Assembly: GCF_003660445.1 (NCBI RefSeq)
Contig: NZ_QZVQ01000002.1
Location: forward strand, 1-64,000
Direction of reading: 5' to 3'
DNA: 64,000 bases
Source of the DNA: Croceibacterium ferulae
GTDB taxonomy: Bacteria; Pseudomonadota; Alphaproteobacteria; Sphingomonadales; Sphingomonadaceae
Shown: positions 1 through 8,764 of the stretch, one piece after another
How the letters are laid out: every line of letters starts with the position of its first letter
Numbering within the stretch: the first letter of the stretch is position 1
The notes under the pieces: generated by a model
Seen by the model: only the letters and a program-made list of their open reading frames with translations
Database searches by the model: none
What the model was told of the DNA's origin: nothing
Made by a program: the position numbers and the translations under genes

Positions 1-2266
1 TGCCGCCAAGGCCACTGATGTTGTTCGACTGGTTGGCCCGGCCGTTCAGCGTGTCCGCCTGCGCGCCGCCATAGGCCACGAAGGAGGTCGCCACACCGTC
101 GATCACCACGGCGATCGAACGCGGGGTGAACTCGTATTCTTGCGAGGCCAGCACTTCACGCACGCTGGTGTCCTCGATCGTGGCGATCGCCACGCCGTTG
201 GCATAGACGATCGTGTCGCCCGCGACCTCCTCGTACCGCACCCGGCCATTGCCCAGCGAGTTGATGCGGAAGGTGTCGCCTTCTTCCCAGTCGGTGATCG
301 TGGCATAGCTGGCGTTCAGATAGGCCCCGCTGACAATGAAGGTGTCATTGCCCGCGCCGCCGGTCAGCGTGTTGTTGCCACGGCCGCCGATCAGCGTGTC
401 GTTGCCTTCACGGCCGAACAGCTGGTCGTCGCCATCATTGCCGGTCAGCACGTTGTCGGCCGCATTGCCCAGCAGCACGTCATTGCCGGAACCGCCGGTC
501 GCGTTCTCGATCACCACGCCGCGCGCGATGAGGTAGCCGCCCCAGATGTCATCGACGAACGACACCACGCCACCGCCGGTGGGCGAGTAGTCGATGGTCG
601 CCGCCAGCAGGTCGATCTGCGCGTTCCGGGCCCCGTCATACTGGATGACATCGACACCGGCCGTATCCCAGATCGTCTCGTAATAGGTGCCGGCATCGTT
701 GACTTCGCCCAGCAGGTACACATTGTCGCCGGTGGCGTAGTCGTTGATCACGCCATAGCGTTCCTGCAGCGCCGCGATGTCGAAGGCGCTCAGCGTGCCG
801 GACCAGCCGCTGTCGAGGTTGCTGAGCGAGAACGGGGTCGGCCCATCGGGATGGAAGTCCCACGCATCATTGTAGGACATCACGGTGTAGATGCCCTGGT
901 TCAGGTTGAACACGCCATAGGTACCCGTGGCCGACGTGACGCCCGGCATGATCTCGGAACCGCCGCCACGATCATGCGGGTGCGCCAGCCCGTGCGCATG
1001 GCCGAATTCGTGCAGGATGACCGCAAAGGCATAGCCGCCCTGTTCCAGGCTGATCTGGTCGCCGGGCAGGTCCGTCTCGGAGAAGCCGGCCTTGTCCCAA
1101 CCGCCACTGTCCACGTTGAACGCGCCGATCCCCTGCGCATCGCCGTAACCGGGATCCTGCGGGTAGAAGTATGCGCCGTACTGCTCGCTGGTGGTGGTCA
1201 GCAGGCGGAAGGTCGCGGCCTCGACATCGGTGGTGATCTCGTAATTGGTGCCGAGGATCTTGGAATATTCACCCAGCGCTGTCATCACCTGCTGGATTTC
1301 GCGTTCGTTCCAGCCGAAGGACGGGATCGGGCTGGTGCCGTCATCCGCCGTCTCGCCGAAGGTTTCACCGGCGCCGGCAAAGTAGACATAGGCCGTGTTG
1401 CTGTCGTCGAACGGAACGTTGGCCGCCGAATCCCAGATGATCGTTTCCAGCGGGTCGAGGTCGGCCAGGTCCTGCACGGACGTGGTGATCTGATAGCCGG
1501 TCGGCCCGAAGACCGAGTCGCTGTAGGCGAAGACGTCCAGGCTGTAGACGCCGGTTTCGGATACCAGGAAGCTGATGCTCGAGGATACGTCGCCCGGAAA
1601 TGCGATGTCATCGTTGCCGGTGATGAAATTGCCATTGGCATCGTACAGCTCGATAACGGTGTCGAGCTCGCCCGGCGCCAGGCTGGTGAAGCTGTTGCCG
1701 CCGCCTGCGACCTCGATCGTCACGATCGTGCCTGCGGTCAGCGTGATGCTGTAGCTGTCGACCTCGGAATAGCCTGCATACGGCCCCACGTCCGAATCGA
1801 TGAAGCCGGTGACCACTTCGCCCAGTTCCAGCGTCACCGTCGGGACAAAGGCGGGCACCGTGTCCTCGCCCGGCCATTCGACGACATCCAGCGTGAAATC
1901 GCCGGACAGGCCCAGGTCGGGATAGGCGCCAACCGCAACAATGTGGGTTCCGGTATAGGTGGCGGTATAGGTCAGGATCGACATGCGGCCCACGCCACCA
2001 TCATCGTCGTAACCCAGAACCGAGAACTCGTCGTCCGCGACGTAGAGGACGGTATCCTCCAGCGGATTGTCCCCGCTGCCATAGGCGGAGAACAGGTAGG
2101 TCTGGCCCGCGACCAGCTCATATTCGTAGAGGACCAGGTCGTCACCCGGAGGGGCCGTGCCATCGACCTTCAGCTCTTCGGGCACCGCTTGCCCGAACCC
2201 CTGCAACGAGGCGGAGAACGTGCTCAGCCCCTTGCTGCAACCCGGACACGCACAGCCCAGGAACAT
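1..2266 (-). CDS. Serralysin-like M10 metalloprotease with RTX repeats (3' end outside window)
   Basis: The reading frame enters from the left edge, so the C-terminus is missing. A zinc-binding motif HEFGHAHGLAHPHD begins near residue 419 and a Met-turn (VMSYND) lies about 45 residues later, as in M10B serralysins. Two beta-sandwich stretches resembling pre-peptidase C-terminal (PPC) domains fill roughly residues 30-250. Calcium-binding GGxGNDxLxG nonapeptides begin near residue 590. Such proteins are secreted unfolded by type I systems through a C-terminal signal, which fits the lack of a signal peptide; no transporter gene is in view. I start at the ATG at 2266. A TTG at 2320 has a GGGGG stretch 8 nt upstream and would add 18 residues, so the start is uncertain. 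The N-terminus holds an odd CACPGC cluster. Confidence 0.85.
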   Translation of the reverse strand, partial: MFLGCACPGCSKGLSTFSASLQGFGQAVPEELKVDGTAPPGDDLVLYEYELVAGQTYLFSAYGSGDNPLEDTVLYVADDEFSVLGYDDDGGVGRMSILTYTATYTGTHIVAVGAYPDLGLSGDFTLDVVEWPGEDTVPAFVPTVTLELGEVVTGFIDSDVGPYAGYSEVDSYSITLTAGTIVTIEVAGGGNSFTSLAPGELDTVIELYDANGNFITGNDDIAFPGDVSSSISFLVSETGVYSLDVFAYSDSVFGPTGYQITTSVQDLADLDPLETIIWDSAANVPFDDSNTAYVYFAGAGETFGETADDGTSPIPSFGWNEREIQQVMTALGEYSKILGTNYEITTDVEAATFRLLTTTSEQYGAYFYPQDPGYGDAQGIGAFNVDSGGWDKAGFSETDLPGDQISLEQGGYAFAVILHEFGHAHGLAHPHDRGGGSEIMPGVTSATGTYGVFNLNQGIYTVMSYNDAWDFHPDGPTPFSLSNLDSGWSGTLSAFDIAALQERYGVINDYATGDNVYLLGEVNDAGTYYETIWDTAGVDVIQYDGARNAQIDLLAATIDYSPTGGGVVSFVDDIWGGYLIARGVVIENATGGSGNDVLLGNAADNVLTGNDGDDQLFGREGNDTLIGGRGNNTLTGGAGNDTFIVSGAYLNASYATITDWEEGDTFRINSLGNGRVRYEEVAGDTIVYANGVAIATIEDTSVREVLASQEYEFTPRSIAVVIDGVATSFVAYGGAQADTLNGRANQSNNISGLGG

Positions 2267-2424
2267 GGTATCGTGAGATGCGGCTTTCGCCTCCGCATCA
2301 GGACGGTTGAAATTTCGCAATGGATCAGCCCCCAAGAAGTGGAGATTCGCAATTTTGCGTTCCCCGGTTGCAGCTGAAAGCAATGTTCATAAAATTTTAA
2401 GGTTTGGCAACAGACATTGCAGTC

Positions 2425-2766
2425 ATGCTGCAGTTCTTATGCACTTTCGTGGCAATCGCTCTGGTTCCGGTCGCGGCGGCGACGCAGGATGCTGCCATGC
2501 GACAGGGGCACGGTTCGGAGGGAGAAGGCAGCTTGCAGCAGGAAGACACACCCCCGCAACGCCCCTGGGCCCGCGGGCACGACTTCGCCACGCTGGATGC
2601 CTATCTGGCCTATTTGGAGCAGTATAACGGCCCGATCGACCTGCCATGGTGGCGGGAGGTCAGTCCCGGTGTGTACGAGAAGATGGTGCGCATGCCGGAA
2701 GCGAAGCGGGAAATCGCCACCCGTGCGGAGCTGGAGCGCCGCTGGGGTTTCGCTCCCGCACGGTAA
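2425..2766 (+). CDS. Small secreted protein of unknown function
   Basis: This 113-aa product has a clear N-terminal signal peptide (hydrophobic run MLQFLCTFVAIALVPVAAA, cleavage likely just after). The mature part is short and acidic to neutral, with a well-formed segment around DAYLAYLEQYNGPIDLPWW and a charged C-terminal helix. I do not recognise the family. The start is the ATG at 2425; a TTG at 2404 would only lengthen the N-terminus ahead of the signal peptide. It is divergent from the protease, and the 150 bp between them are AT-rich and probably hold promoters for both. The protein could act in the envelope or periplasm; nothing in the sequence gives a catalytic role. Confidence 0.6.
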   Translation: MLQFLCTFVAIALVPVAAATQDAAMRQGHGSEGEGSLQQEDTPPQRPWARGHDFATLDAYLAYLEQYNGPIDLPWWREVSPGVYEKMVRMPEAKREIATRAELERRWGFAPAR

Positions 2767-2808
2767 GGGCGCTTGCGCCACCGGCCTGGCGGCCGTAGCT
2801 TCCGCTCC

Positions 2809-3354
2809 ATGATCCCCCTGCCGGCCCGCGCCCGCCGCATTCTCGCGCCGCTCCTGTTCGTGCTGGCGTTTGTCCCGGCATCGGTCCGGGCCGAAGTGAC
2901 CGCGCATTTTCACAGCTTCAACGGATCGGCGCTGATCGGCCGCTATCCCCATACCTTTGTGGTGTTCGAAGGGCACCTGGACGATACGGACACGCCCATT
3001 CATGAAAACTGGGGCTTCTCCGCCCGGCGGGTGACCCCCGCCATCCTGACCGGCCCGGTGGAGCACGTCGTGATGGTGGAGGAAGAGCGGCAGATCGCCC
3101 GAACCAACCGGCATTTCAGCGTGACCGTATCCGACTCGACATACCGGCGCATGCGGGCGGAGGTGGAAGCGTGGCGCAATGCACCCGGACGCTATTACGA
3201 CCTCGACACCCGCAACTGCATCCACTTCGTCGGCCGATTGGCGCAGTTGTCCGGGCTGACTGTCGACTACCCGCAGAACCTGATGCGCAAGCCGCGCGCC
3301 TGGCTGAACCACATCGCCGCGCTGAACCCGCAACTGTCCGCCGCGCCGATCTGA
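2809..3354 (+). CDS. Secreted protein with Cys/His motif, unknown function
   Basis: The 181-aa product begins with a cationic signal peptide ([22 protein letters not shown]). The mature protein has a beta-rich N-terminal half and a C-terminal [13 protein letters not shown] segment. A buried Cys followed by His at a helix start recalls permuted papain-fold (NlpC/P60-like) proteins, where the catalytic Cys opens a helix. A second His in the region 85-115 could complete a dyad. This fold assignment is inference from motif shape only. The gene lies 42 bp after the preceding small secreted protein on the same strand, so the two may be co-transcribed. The ATG at 2809 is chosen because it places the signal peptide at the N-terminus. 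Confidence 0.65.
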   Translation: MIPLPARARRILAPLLFVLAFVPASVRAEVTAHFHSFNGSALIGRYPHTFVVFEGHLDDTDTPIHENWGFSARRVTPAILTGPVEHVVMVEEERQIARTNRHFSVTVSDSTYRRMRAEVEAWRNAPGRYYDLDTRNCIHFVGRLAQLSGLTVDYPQNLMRKPRAWLNHIAALNPQLSAAPI

Positions 3355-3469
3355 CCGGTCTGGCGCAGGGCCGCTTTCCTACGGGTCTTTCGGCGTGCAA
3401 GGGGCTCCGCATTGCAGCGGACCCATCGTGCTGATAGGCGCGCCCGCGATTTCTTGCCTGGAGCTTTGC

Positions 3470-4696
3470 ATGACCGATCGGCCTTCCATCAAGCGCGTCG
3501 TCCTGGCCTATTCGGGCGGGCTCGATACCAGTGTCATCCTGAAATGGCTGCAGGTGACCTATGGTTGCGAGGTCGTCACCTTCACCGCCGATCTGGGCCA
3601 GGGGGAGGAGCTGGAGCCGGCCCGTGCCAAGGCCCGCCTGATGGGCGTGCCGGACGAGCACATCCATATCGAGGATCTGCGCGAGGAGTTCGTGCGCGAC
3701 TTCGTGTTCCCGATGATGCGCGCCAATGCCCGCTATGAAGGCGACTACCTGCTCGGCACCTCCATCGCCCGGCCGCTGATCGCCAAGCGCCTGGTGGAGA
3801 TCGCGCGGGAGACCGGCGCCGATGCCATCTCCCACGGCGCGACCGGCAAGGGCAACGACCAGGTCCGCTTCGAGCTGGGCGCCTACGCCCTCGCCCCCGA
3901 CATCCACGTGATCGCGCCGTGGCGCGAATGGGACCTGACCAGCCGCACCGCCCTGATCGCCTGGGCCGAAGCGCACCAGATCCCCGTGCCCAAGGACAAG
4001 CGGGGCGAAAGCCCGTTCTCCACCGACGCCAACCTGCTGCACACCAGCAGCGAGGGCAAGGTGCTGGAGGATCCGTGGGAGGAGGTGCCGGACTACGTCT
4101 ATTCCCGCACCGTCAACCCGGAGGATGCGCCCGATCAGCCGGAATACATCACCGTGGATTTCGAACGCGGCGACGGCATCGCGCTGAATGGCGAGGCGAT
4201 GAGCCCCGCCACGCTGCTGGCGGCGCTGAACGATCTGGGCCGCAAGCACGGGATCGGGCGACTGGATCTGGTGGAGAACCGTTTCGTCGGCATGAAGAGC
4301 CGCGGGATGTACGAGACGCCGGGCGGCGAGATCTACGCCCGGGCGCATCGGGGTATCGAGCAGATCACGCTGGATCGCGGTGCCGCCCACCTGAAGGACG
4401 AGCTGATGCCCCGCTATGCGGAGCTGATCTATAACGGCTTCTGGTTCGCGCCGGAGCGGGAGATGCTGCAGGCCGCCATCGACCATTCGCAGGAGCGGGT
4501 CAGCGGCACCGTCCGGCTGAAGCTGTACAAGGGCATGGCCAGCGTGGTGGGCCGCCGGTCGCCCAACTCGCTCTATTCGGAAGCGCATGTCACCTTCGAG
4601 GACGATGCCGGCGCCTATGACCAGCAGGATGCGGCGGGCTTCATCCGGCTGAATGCTCTGCGGCTGAAGCTGCTGGCCAAGCGGGACGCAAAGTAG
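3470..4696 (+). CDS. argG: Argininosuccinate synthase
   Basis: This enzyme joins citrulline and aspartate using ATP to form argininosuccinate, the penultimate step of arginine synthesis, in the cytoplasm. At 408 aa it matches the usual bacterial length. The N-type ATP pyrophosphatase P-loop AYSGGLDTS sits at residues 13-21, and the family stretch [15 protein letters not shown] lies near residue 125. The start at 3470 is preceded by GGAG with 7 nt spacing. The gene stands alone: argH and other arginine genes are not adjacent. No obvious terminator or ArgR site was seen by eye. Confidence 0.97.
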   Translation: MTDRPSIKRVVLAYSGGLDTSVILKWLQVTYGCEVVTFTADLGQGEELEPARAKARLMGVPDEHIHIEDLREEFVRDFVFPMMRANARYEGDYLLGTSIARPLIAKRLVEIARETGADAISHGATGKGNDQVRFELGAYALAPDIHVIAPWREWDLTSRTALIAWAEAHQIPVPKDKRGESPFSTDANLLHTSSEGKVLEDPWEEVPDYVYSRTVNPEDAPDQPEYITVDFERGDGIALNGEAMSPATLLAALNDLGRKHGIGRLDLVENRFVGMKSRGMYETPGGEIYARAHRGIEQITLDRGAAHLKDELMPRYAELIYNGFWFAPEREMLQAAIDHSQERVSGTVRLKLYKGMASVVGRRSPNSLYSEAHVTFEDDAGAYDQQDAAGFIRLNALRLKLLAKRDAK

Positions 4697-4883
4697 CGAT
4701 TCGCCCGGCCCGGACCGTTCGGCAGCCCCATCGGCGAGCCGAGCGGTCTGCGCGACGGGCCGATTTTGCCGCCATCCATCGGTTCCGGCGAAAGGGATGA
4801 ACGGAGCCGAGGGCGGGGCCGGCGGAGGCTGATGGGGTTCCAGCGGGCCGGCATGCACCGTATCCAGTCCGTGGATGGACGGG

Positions 4884-5357
4884 ATGACAAACATGAAGCG
4901 GATCGCACTGGCCGCCGTGGCACTGATCGCTACCGGCACATCGATGAGCGCGCTGAACGCGACCGAGGTCGCGCAGCCCTTGCCAGCCGAGTATGTCGAG
5001 TACGATCCCGCTGCACCCCGGTTCCAGATCGCCGATGATTTTTCCGCCGAGATCACCGATGGCGGCGACCCGATCGATGGCGGCGTGGCCAGCTGGTACG
5101 GCCCCGGCCTGGCCGGCCGCCCGACCGCCAGTGGCGAGACCTTCAACCCGACCGAACTGACCGCCGCGCATCGCACCCTGCCCTTCGGCAGCCTGGTGCG
5201 GGTGAGCCACCGGGGCGAGTCGGTGGTGGTGCGGATCAATGACCGTGGTCCGTTCCATGGCAACCGCGTGATCGACCTGTCCTCCGCCGCGGCCGAGCGG
5301 ATCGGCCTGCGCCGCGCCGGTTCCGGGCGCGTGCAGCTGGCGCTGCTCAACAGCTGA
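4884..5357 (+). CDS. rlpA: RlpA-like septal/cell-wall protein (double-psi beta-barrel)
   Basis: About 157 aa with an N-terminal signal sequence (MKRIALAAVALIATG) and a double-psi beta-barrel RlpA domain from about residue 70 to the end. Family hallmarks are ASWYGPGLAGRPTASGE, the AHRTLPFGS segment and the INDRGPF motif containing the catalytic Asp of RlpA lytic transglycosylases. RlpA cleaves peptidoglycan strands lacking stem peptides at the septum. The C-terminal SPOR domain of classic RlpA is absent, so septal targeting must differ; short SPOR-less forms are common in alphaproteobacteria. ATG codons at 4875, 4884 and 4893 are all in frame; I favour 4884 because of the GGACGGG just upstream. 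There is no lipobox Cys. Confidence 0.85.
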   Translation: MTNMKRIALAAVALIATGTSMSALNATEVAQPLPAEYVEYDPAAPRFQIADDFSAEITDGGDPIDGGVASWYGPGLAGRPTASGETFNPTELTAAHRTLPFGSLVRVSHRGESVVVRINDRGPFHGNRVIDLSSAAAERIGLRRAGSGRVQLALLNS

Positions 5358-5397
5358 GCGCCGGCGGTGGGGCGGATCGCCCTGCCCTTTCAACCTG

Positions 5398-6660
5398 CTA
5401 CATCCGTGTGATCCTGGGCCCGGGCGCTGCGTGGCGCGTGGGGGCCGCCTCCGCCTGGGGGGTGACGGGGGTTGCACTGTGCAGGAGGGTGGCTTTCAGC
5501 GCGCTGCCCGGCCGGGAGCCGGTCCCGACCTCCCCCTTTATCTCCGGTTCCGCGGTCAGGCCGTCCACTCGGGCGTGGAGCTGCGTTGCGGCCCCGTCCC
5601 ATTCGGCGCCGGCCTGTTCCTTCGCGGCGGCGAGCGCGGCGGTGCGGGAGAGCCGGGCGGCCTGCATCGCCACGATCTCCGGCTCCTCCGGCTCCGCCTC
5701 GCCCGCCTCCTGCTCCCACGCCTCGGCAGCCCGGGCCGCCGCATTGGCGCACCAGGTGGCGCGGGGGGTGTGCGCGGGTGTGGGCGCGTCGCCGGCGATG
5801 GCGGCGAGCAGCGCGTCCAGCCCGGCCTCGTCCGCCGCCACCTGGCTGTCCTCCGCCGCCTTGTCGAGCCGCCCGGCCAGCGCCAGCAGCAGGCGGTTGT
5901 CATAACGGCGGCGGGTGGCGACGACCTCCCCGCGATAGAGCACCGGCTCCTCGATCCCGTTCAGCGCGCGGTCGTGGATCACCGCCTCCACATGCCGCCG
6001 CGCCGCCGCCAGCGCCCCCGCCCAGCCGCGCGCGAAGAGCGGGTTGCGCCGGCGCAGCTTGTAGGCGGTGTGCGCCGAGGTGCCGACCGCCGCGCAGGCC
6101 GCGCGCACATTGCCGTTGGTCGCCAGCACGGAGAGGAACTGCACCTGCCGCTCCGGCGTGAGCTGGTTCGTGTCGGCGGTGTCGAGGCCGGGCCACAGCG
6201 CGGCAAAGGCGGCCTGCGCGCGCGCCTCCGCCTGGCGCCACTGGGTGTAGCGCCAGTTGTGGTCGTTCTCCTCCTCCGAGAGGTTGGGGTCCCAGATGTC
6301 GTCCTGCTGCAGCGGCGTGCGGGGTGCGCGTTCGTCCGGCAGGCCGATATCGCGGCTGTTCGGCACCCAGCCGCACCCGGCATCATGCGCCAGGCCGCGC
6401 TGCGTGGCGGGGATGTGCGGTTCGGGCTGGTCGAGGCCGATGGAGCGGCGATACTCCGCCACCTCCTCGCGCAGCTTCAGCTCCTTGGCGAAGGCGTTGG
6501 GCGCGTGGATGCGGTCCCAGGCGTCATCGCCGGTGCACTTTTCCGGGATCGGGCCGAGCGACGGGTGGCGGCCGGGCGAGTTTTCGTTGGCGAAGCGGAT
6601 GCGGGCGGCTTCGAGGATGAGCTGGTCTTCGGGGGAGAAGCTGTGCGGTTGCGTGGCCAT
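5398..6660 (-). CDS. Unknown protein with helix-turn-helix segment (phage-terminase-small-like)
   Basis: This 420-aa product is rich in charged residues and has no signal or membrane segment. Residues about 172-210 (QVQFLSVLATNGNVRAAC, then AVGTSAHTAYKLRRRN) read as a helix-turn-helix of the sort seen in phage terminase small subunits and transposase-like DNA binders. The C-terminal third is Ala/Glu-rich and low complexity, probably disordered or coiled. The start ATG at 6660 is preceded by AAAAGGTG. Other phage genes are not adjacent, so it is not evidence of a prophage by itself, though it directly borders the AT-rich RelA/SpoT operon. Function is not known; DNA binding is inference. Confidence 0.75.
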   Translation of the reverse strand: MATQPHSFSPEDQLILEAARIRFANENSPGRHPSLGPIPEKCTGDDAWDRIHAPNAFAKELKLREEVAEYRRSIGLDQPEPHIPATQRGLAHDAGCGWVPNSRDIGLPDERAPRTPLQQDDIWDPNLSEEENDHNWRYTQWRQAEARAQAAFAALWPGLDTADTNQLTPERQVQFLSVLATNGNVRAACAAVGTSAHTAYKLRRRNPLFARGWAGALAAARRHVEAVIHDRALNGIEEPVLYRGEVVATRRRYDNRLLLALAGRLDKAAEDSQVAADEAGLDALLAAIAGDAPTPAHTPRATWCANAAARAAEAWEQEAGEAEPEEPEIVAMQAARLSRTAALAAAKEQAGAEWDGAATQLHARVDGLTAEPEIKGEVGTGSRPGSALKATLLHSATPVTPQAEAAPTRHAAPGPRITRM

Positions 6661-6819
6661 GGATCACCTTTTGTCGTGGGCGCGCGGGCGCGGGTGATCG
6701 AGGCAGGTATGCTATGTGGGGGGCTGTAGGACAGGGGTATTTCTAAGCTGCGATCTATCGGGCAGAAGAAAAATCTGCTTACTCGTCTGCTCGTTGAGCG
6801 AGGCCAGACTGGGGGTTGC

Positions 6820-7833
6820 GTGTCCAAGCCGAGGATTTTTGCTTTCCTTGTTCAGCCAGGCAAATCGGTTGAGCCCCCACCAGCGCTAAATGGCAAACCG
6901 GTCGAGAGCGACGGCAAGTTGTTCGGATTGCTGAACGCGATCTTCCACGCAGACCCGGACAAGTCCGATTTTGAAGTGACCTTCAAGCCTACGGCTCAGG
7001 GATCCAAGCAGAACGATTGCCGTGATTTAATCCTCTCGCATCTTAAAAAGCGCTCGCTTAGCACTGCTCAAGCTCTAGCAGCGCGGTTGCAGAATGTTAC
7101 AGACCGGCGACCGGGTACCGGCCTGCTATTCATCATGAGCGGCAAGCATGGCACAAAGACTCGCCTCGTGGTTTCGCGATTTCCGGCGAACGAAGCAATT
7201 CTGGCCGAGGTTCGCGAACACGGTCTGAACGTTGAGCTGCTCGACCAGGTATTCATTAAGAAATTCACCGCCTACAAGGCTCTCCGCGTTGAGCATGACG
7301 ATCTCACTGAAGGTTTCTGGTCTGGATATGCTTCGGACAGACAAGCCGGTGGATCGCCAGAAAATATGTCAAGTTATTGGCTTGACGACTTTCTAACCGC
7401 AGATTTCTCGGAAACGCCCAAGGCTGGAACTAGGCGGTTGGCAGAAGCTCTAAAGAAAGCTGTTAAACTCCATCCAGATCTCAGCGTGAAAAATGAGATT
7501 GCATCAGCAGTCTCGCTAGCGCCTTCGGCCCTCTCGGGAAAGAAAGTCTCGATTGACTCTTTCTGCATTCATTTTGGCTTATCATCTAAGGCCGAAGACA
7601 CAATCCGCGCTAGCCTAACTAAACCATCGCTGTCGTCAAAGGTGTTCAAGTTTGACGGTGCTGAGTTTATTAAGCGAGTTCCTTATCGCTCAGTGCAAAT
7701 GGAAACCGGCGCCATTTTAACTGCACCAAGCGATGAATTTGAAGATTTGTTTGACAAAGAAGACAGGAAAGATGGTTCCGTTCGATATTCCACCGCCGGT
7801 TTTGTCAAAGATCAGCGAATGACTAGAAAATGA
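6820..7833 (+). CDS. Unknown 337-aa partner of RelA/SpoT-domain enzyme
   Basis: This gene starts with GTG after a GGGGG stretch 4 nt upstream. The base composition is visibly AT-richer than the flanking DNA and uses codons rare elsewhere here (TTA, ATA, AGA), suggesting recent transfer. The protein is soluble, with no signal peptide. Recognisable stretches are a beta-rich core GLLFIMSGKHGTKTRLVV, an LLDQVFIKKFTAYKA segment near residue 145, a middle helical region (WLDDFLTADF, then a Lys-rich helix) and a C-terminal RYSTAGFVKDQRM. The general layout recalls nucleoid-associated NdpA/NA37-like proteins, but I cannot confirm homology. Its stop overlaps the next start by 4 bp (ATGA), so the two products are translationally coupled and very likely act together, for example as antitoxin or sensor to the enzyme. 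Confidence 0.7.
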   Translation: MSKPRIFAFLVQPGKSVEPPPALNGKPVESDGKLFGLLNAIFHADPDKSDFEVTFKPTAQGSKQNDCRDLILSHLKKRSLSTAQALAARLQNVTDRRPGTGLLFIMSGKHGTKTRLVVSRFPANEAILAEVREHGLNVELLDQVFIKKFTAYKALRVEHDDLTEGFWSGYASDRQAGGSPENMSSYWLDDFLTADFSETPKAGTRRLAEALKKAVKLHPDLSVKNEIASAVSLAPSALSGKKVSIDSFCIHFGLSSKAEDTIRASLTKPSLSSKVFKFDGAEFIKRVPYRSVQMETGAILTAPSDEFEDLFDKEDRKDGSVRYSTAGFVKDQRMTRK

Positions 7834-8444
7834 CTAATTATTGTGATGACTACGAGTCAGTATTTCGAGATTTTTTAGAGCCGCTATCAATACGGTTGAA
7901 GGATCATTTTGTAAACCTACTCGAAGACGTACAACGAATTGACAACATTTCTTCAAGGGCGAAGGATCCGTCCAGCTTTCGTAAGAAAGCTCAAAAAGTC
8001 GACGATCGTGGAAATTTGAAGTACCATCAACCACGAACCCAAATACAGGATCAGATTGGGGTTAGAGTGACGGTCCTGTATCTTAAGGATGTTTTATGCG
8101 TTAAAGATATTATTGAAGATTACTTTGCTTCTATCGAATACCAAGACAAGGCGCCTGAAAGTGATTTCGAGTTTGGCTACGTCGGGTCACATTACCTGTT
8201 GAAGATACCGGAAGACGTTATCGACGATGGTACCGATGATATCGTTCCTGAGTTCTTCGAGCTACAGATCAAGACTTTGTTCCAACATGCTTGGTCAGAA
8301 GCCAGCCACGACGTGGGCTATAAGGCGCCTCGATCACTAACCCCTTTGGAACGAAGGCAACTAGCTTTCTCGGCTGCCCAAGCATGGGGTGCAGATCAGA
8401 TTTTTCAGCAACTTAGCGCCGAATTGAATGCCGCGAACGACTGA
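7830..8444 (+). CDS. RelA/SpoT-domain nucleotide pyrophosphokinase
   Basis: The 204-aa product is a stand-alone RelA/SpoT synthetase domain without hydrolase, TGS or ACT parts. The family signatures are in order: SSRAKDPSSFRKK (basic ATP-binding loop), QDQIGVRV with the metal-binding Asp74, FGYVGSHY with guanine-stacking Tyr117 and His121, and FELQIKTLFQHAW with Glu144 followed by SHDVGYK. All expected catalytic residues are present, so the enzyme is predicted active. Small enzymes of this type make (p)ppGpp or (p)ppApp, or, as toxSAS toxins, pyrophosphorylate tRNA; which applies is not decidable from sequence. The AT-rich composition, overlap with the upstream unknown gene and accessory surroundings point to a toxin-antitoxin or anti-phage module rather than housekeeping stringent response. 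Confidence 0.9.
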   Translation: MTNYCDDYESVFRDFLEPLSIRLKDHFVNLLEDVQRIDNISSRAKDPSSFRKKAQKVDDRGNLKYHQPRTQIQDQIGVRVTVLYLKDVLCVKDIIEDYFASIEYQDKAPESDFEFGYVGSHYLLKIPEDVIDDGTDDIVPEFFELQIKTLFQHAWSEASHDVGYKAPRSLTPLERRQLAFSAAQAWGADQIFQQLSAELNAAND

Positions 8445-8764
8445 TTACTGCGCGTTCACAACCTTCTTGATGATCGATGTCCTCATGATCAAGACGATAC
8501 GGGCGCTATATACCAAGCGACAATGCGGTGCGCGCTCTCGGGGTGGAGGTGAGCGCAGTGCCCCTTCGCGCCGGGGCAGGCAGGGGTCTGGATAAGCTCT
8601 CCCATCAGGACGGCGGTGATGGTGGAGGGGTTGGTTGGGCCCCTGCCTGCGCAGGGGCGACGGTTCTTTGGGGGGTGGTGCTGTGGGTTTGGGGGTCGGG
8701 GTGGGCTGTGCCGGCGGCCGGGTGCGGGGTGACAGGGGTGGGGCTTGGCACTAGCCTCTGCGCC
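8445..8764. other. Intergenic region with inverted repeat
   Basis: About 320 bp without a convincing gene. The first 75 bp are AT-rich, continuing the composition of the RelA/SpoT operon. From about 8530 the sequence becomes G-rich and holds the inverted repeat listed separately. The rest (8665-8760) is G-rich and low complexity. The switch in composition near 8520 may mark the right border of the acquired segment. Confidence 0.5.
8561..8665. repeat. REP-like inverted repeat
   Basis: Two arms share GCAGGCAGGGG in opposite orientation (about 8562-8592 and 8635-8664), separated by some 40 bp. The right arm is itself a hairpin: CCCCTGC at 8640-8646, loop CTGC, GCAGGGG at 8651-8657. Short G/C palindromes of this type are dispersed between genes in sphingomonad and other alphaproteobacterial genomes. 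Whether this one is multi-copy cannot be judged from a single window; I found no second copy here. Confidence 0.55.

Noticed and set aside
140-2377. A 745-codon plus-strand frame opposite the protease
   Set aside because: The minus strand carries the zinc motif, Met-turn and RTX repeats; the plus frame has only low-complexity sequence.
5398-6660. Prophage remnant
   Set aside because: Only one protein with a terminase-small-like HTH is present; no integrase, capsid, portal or attachment repeats were seen.
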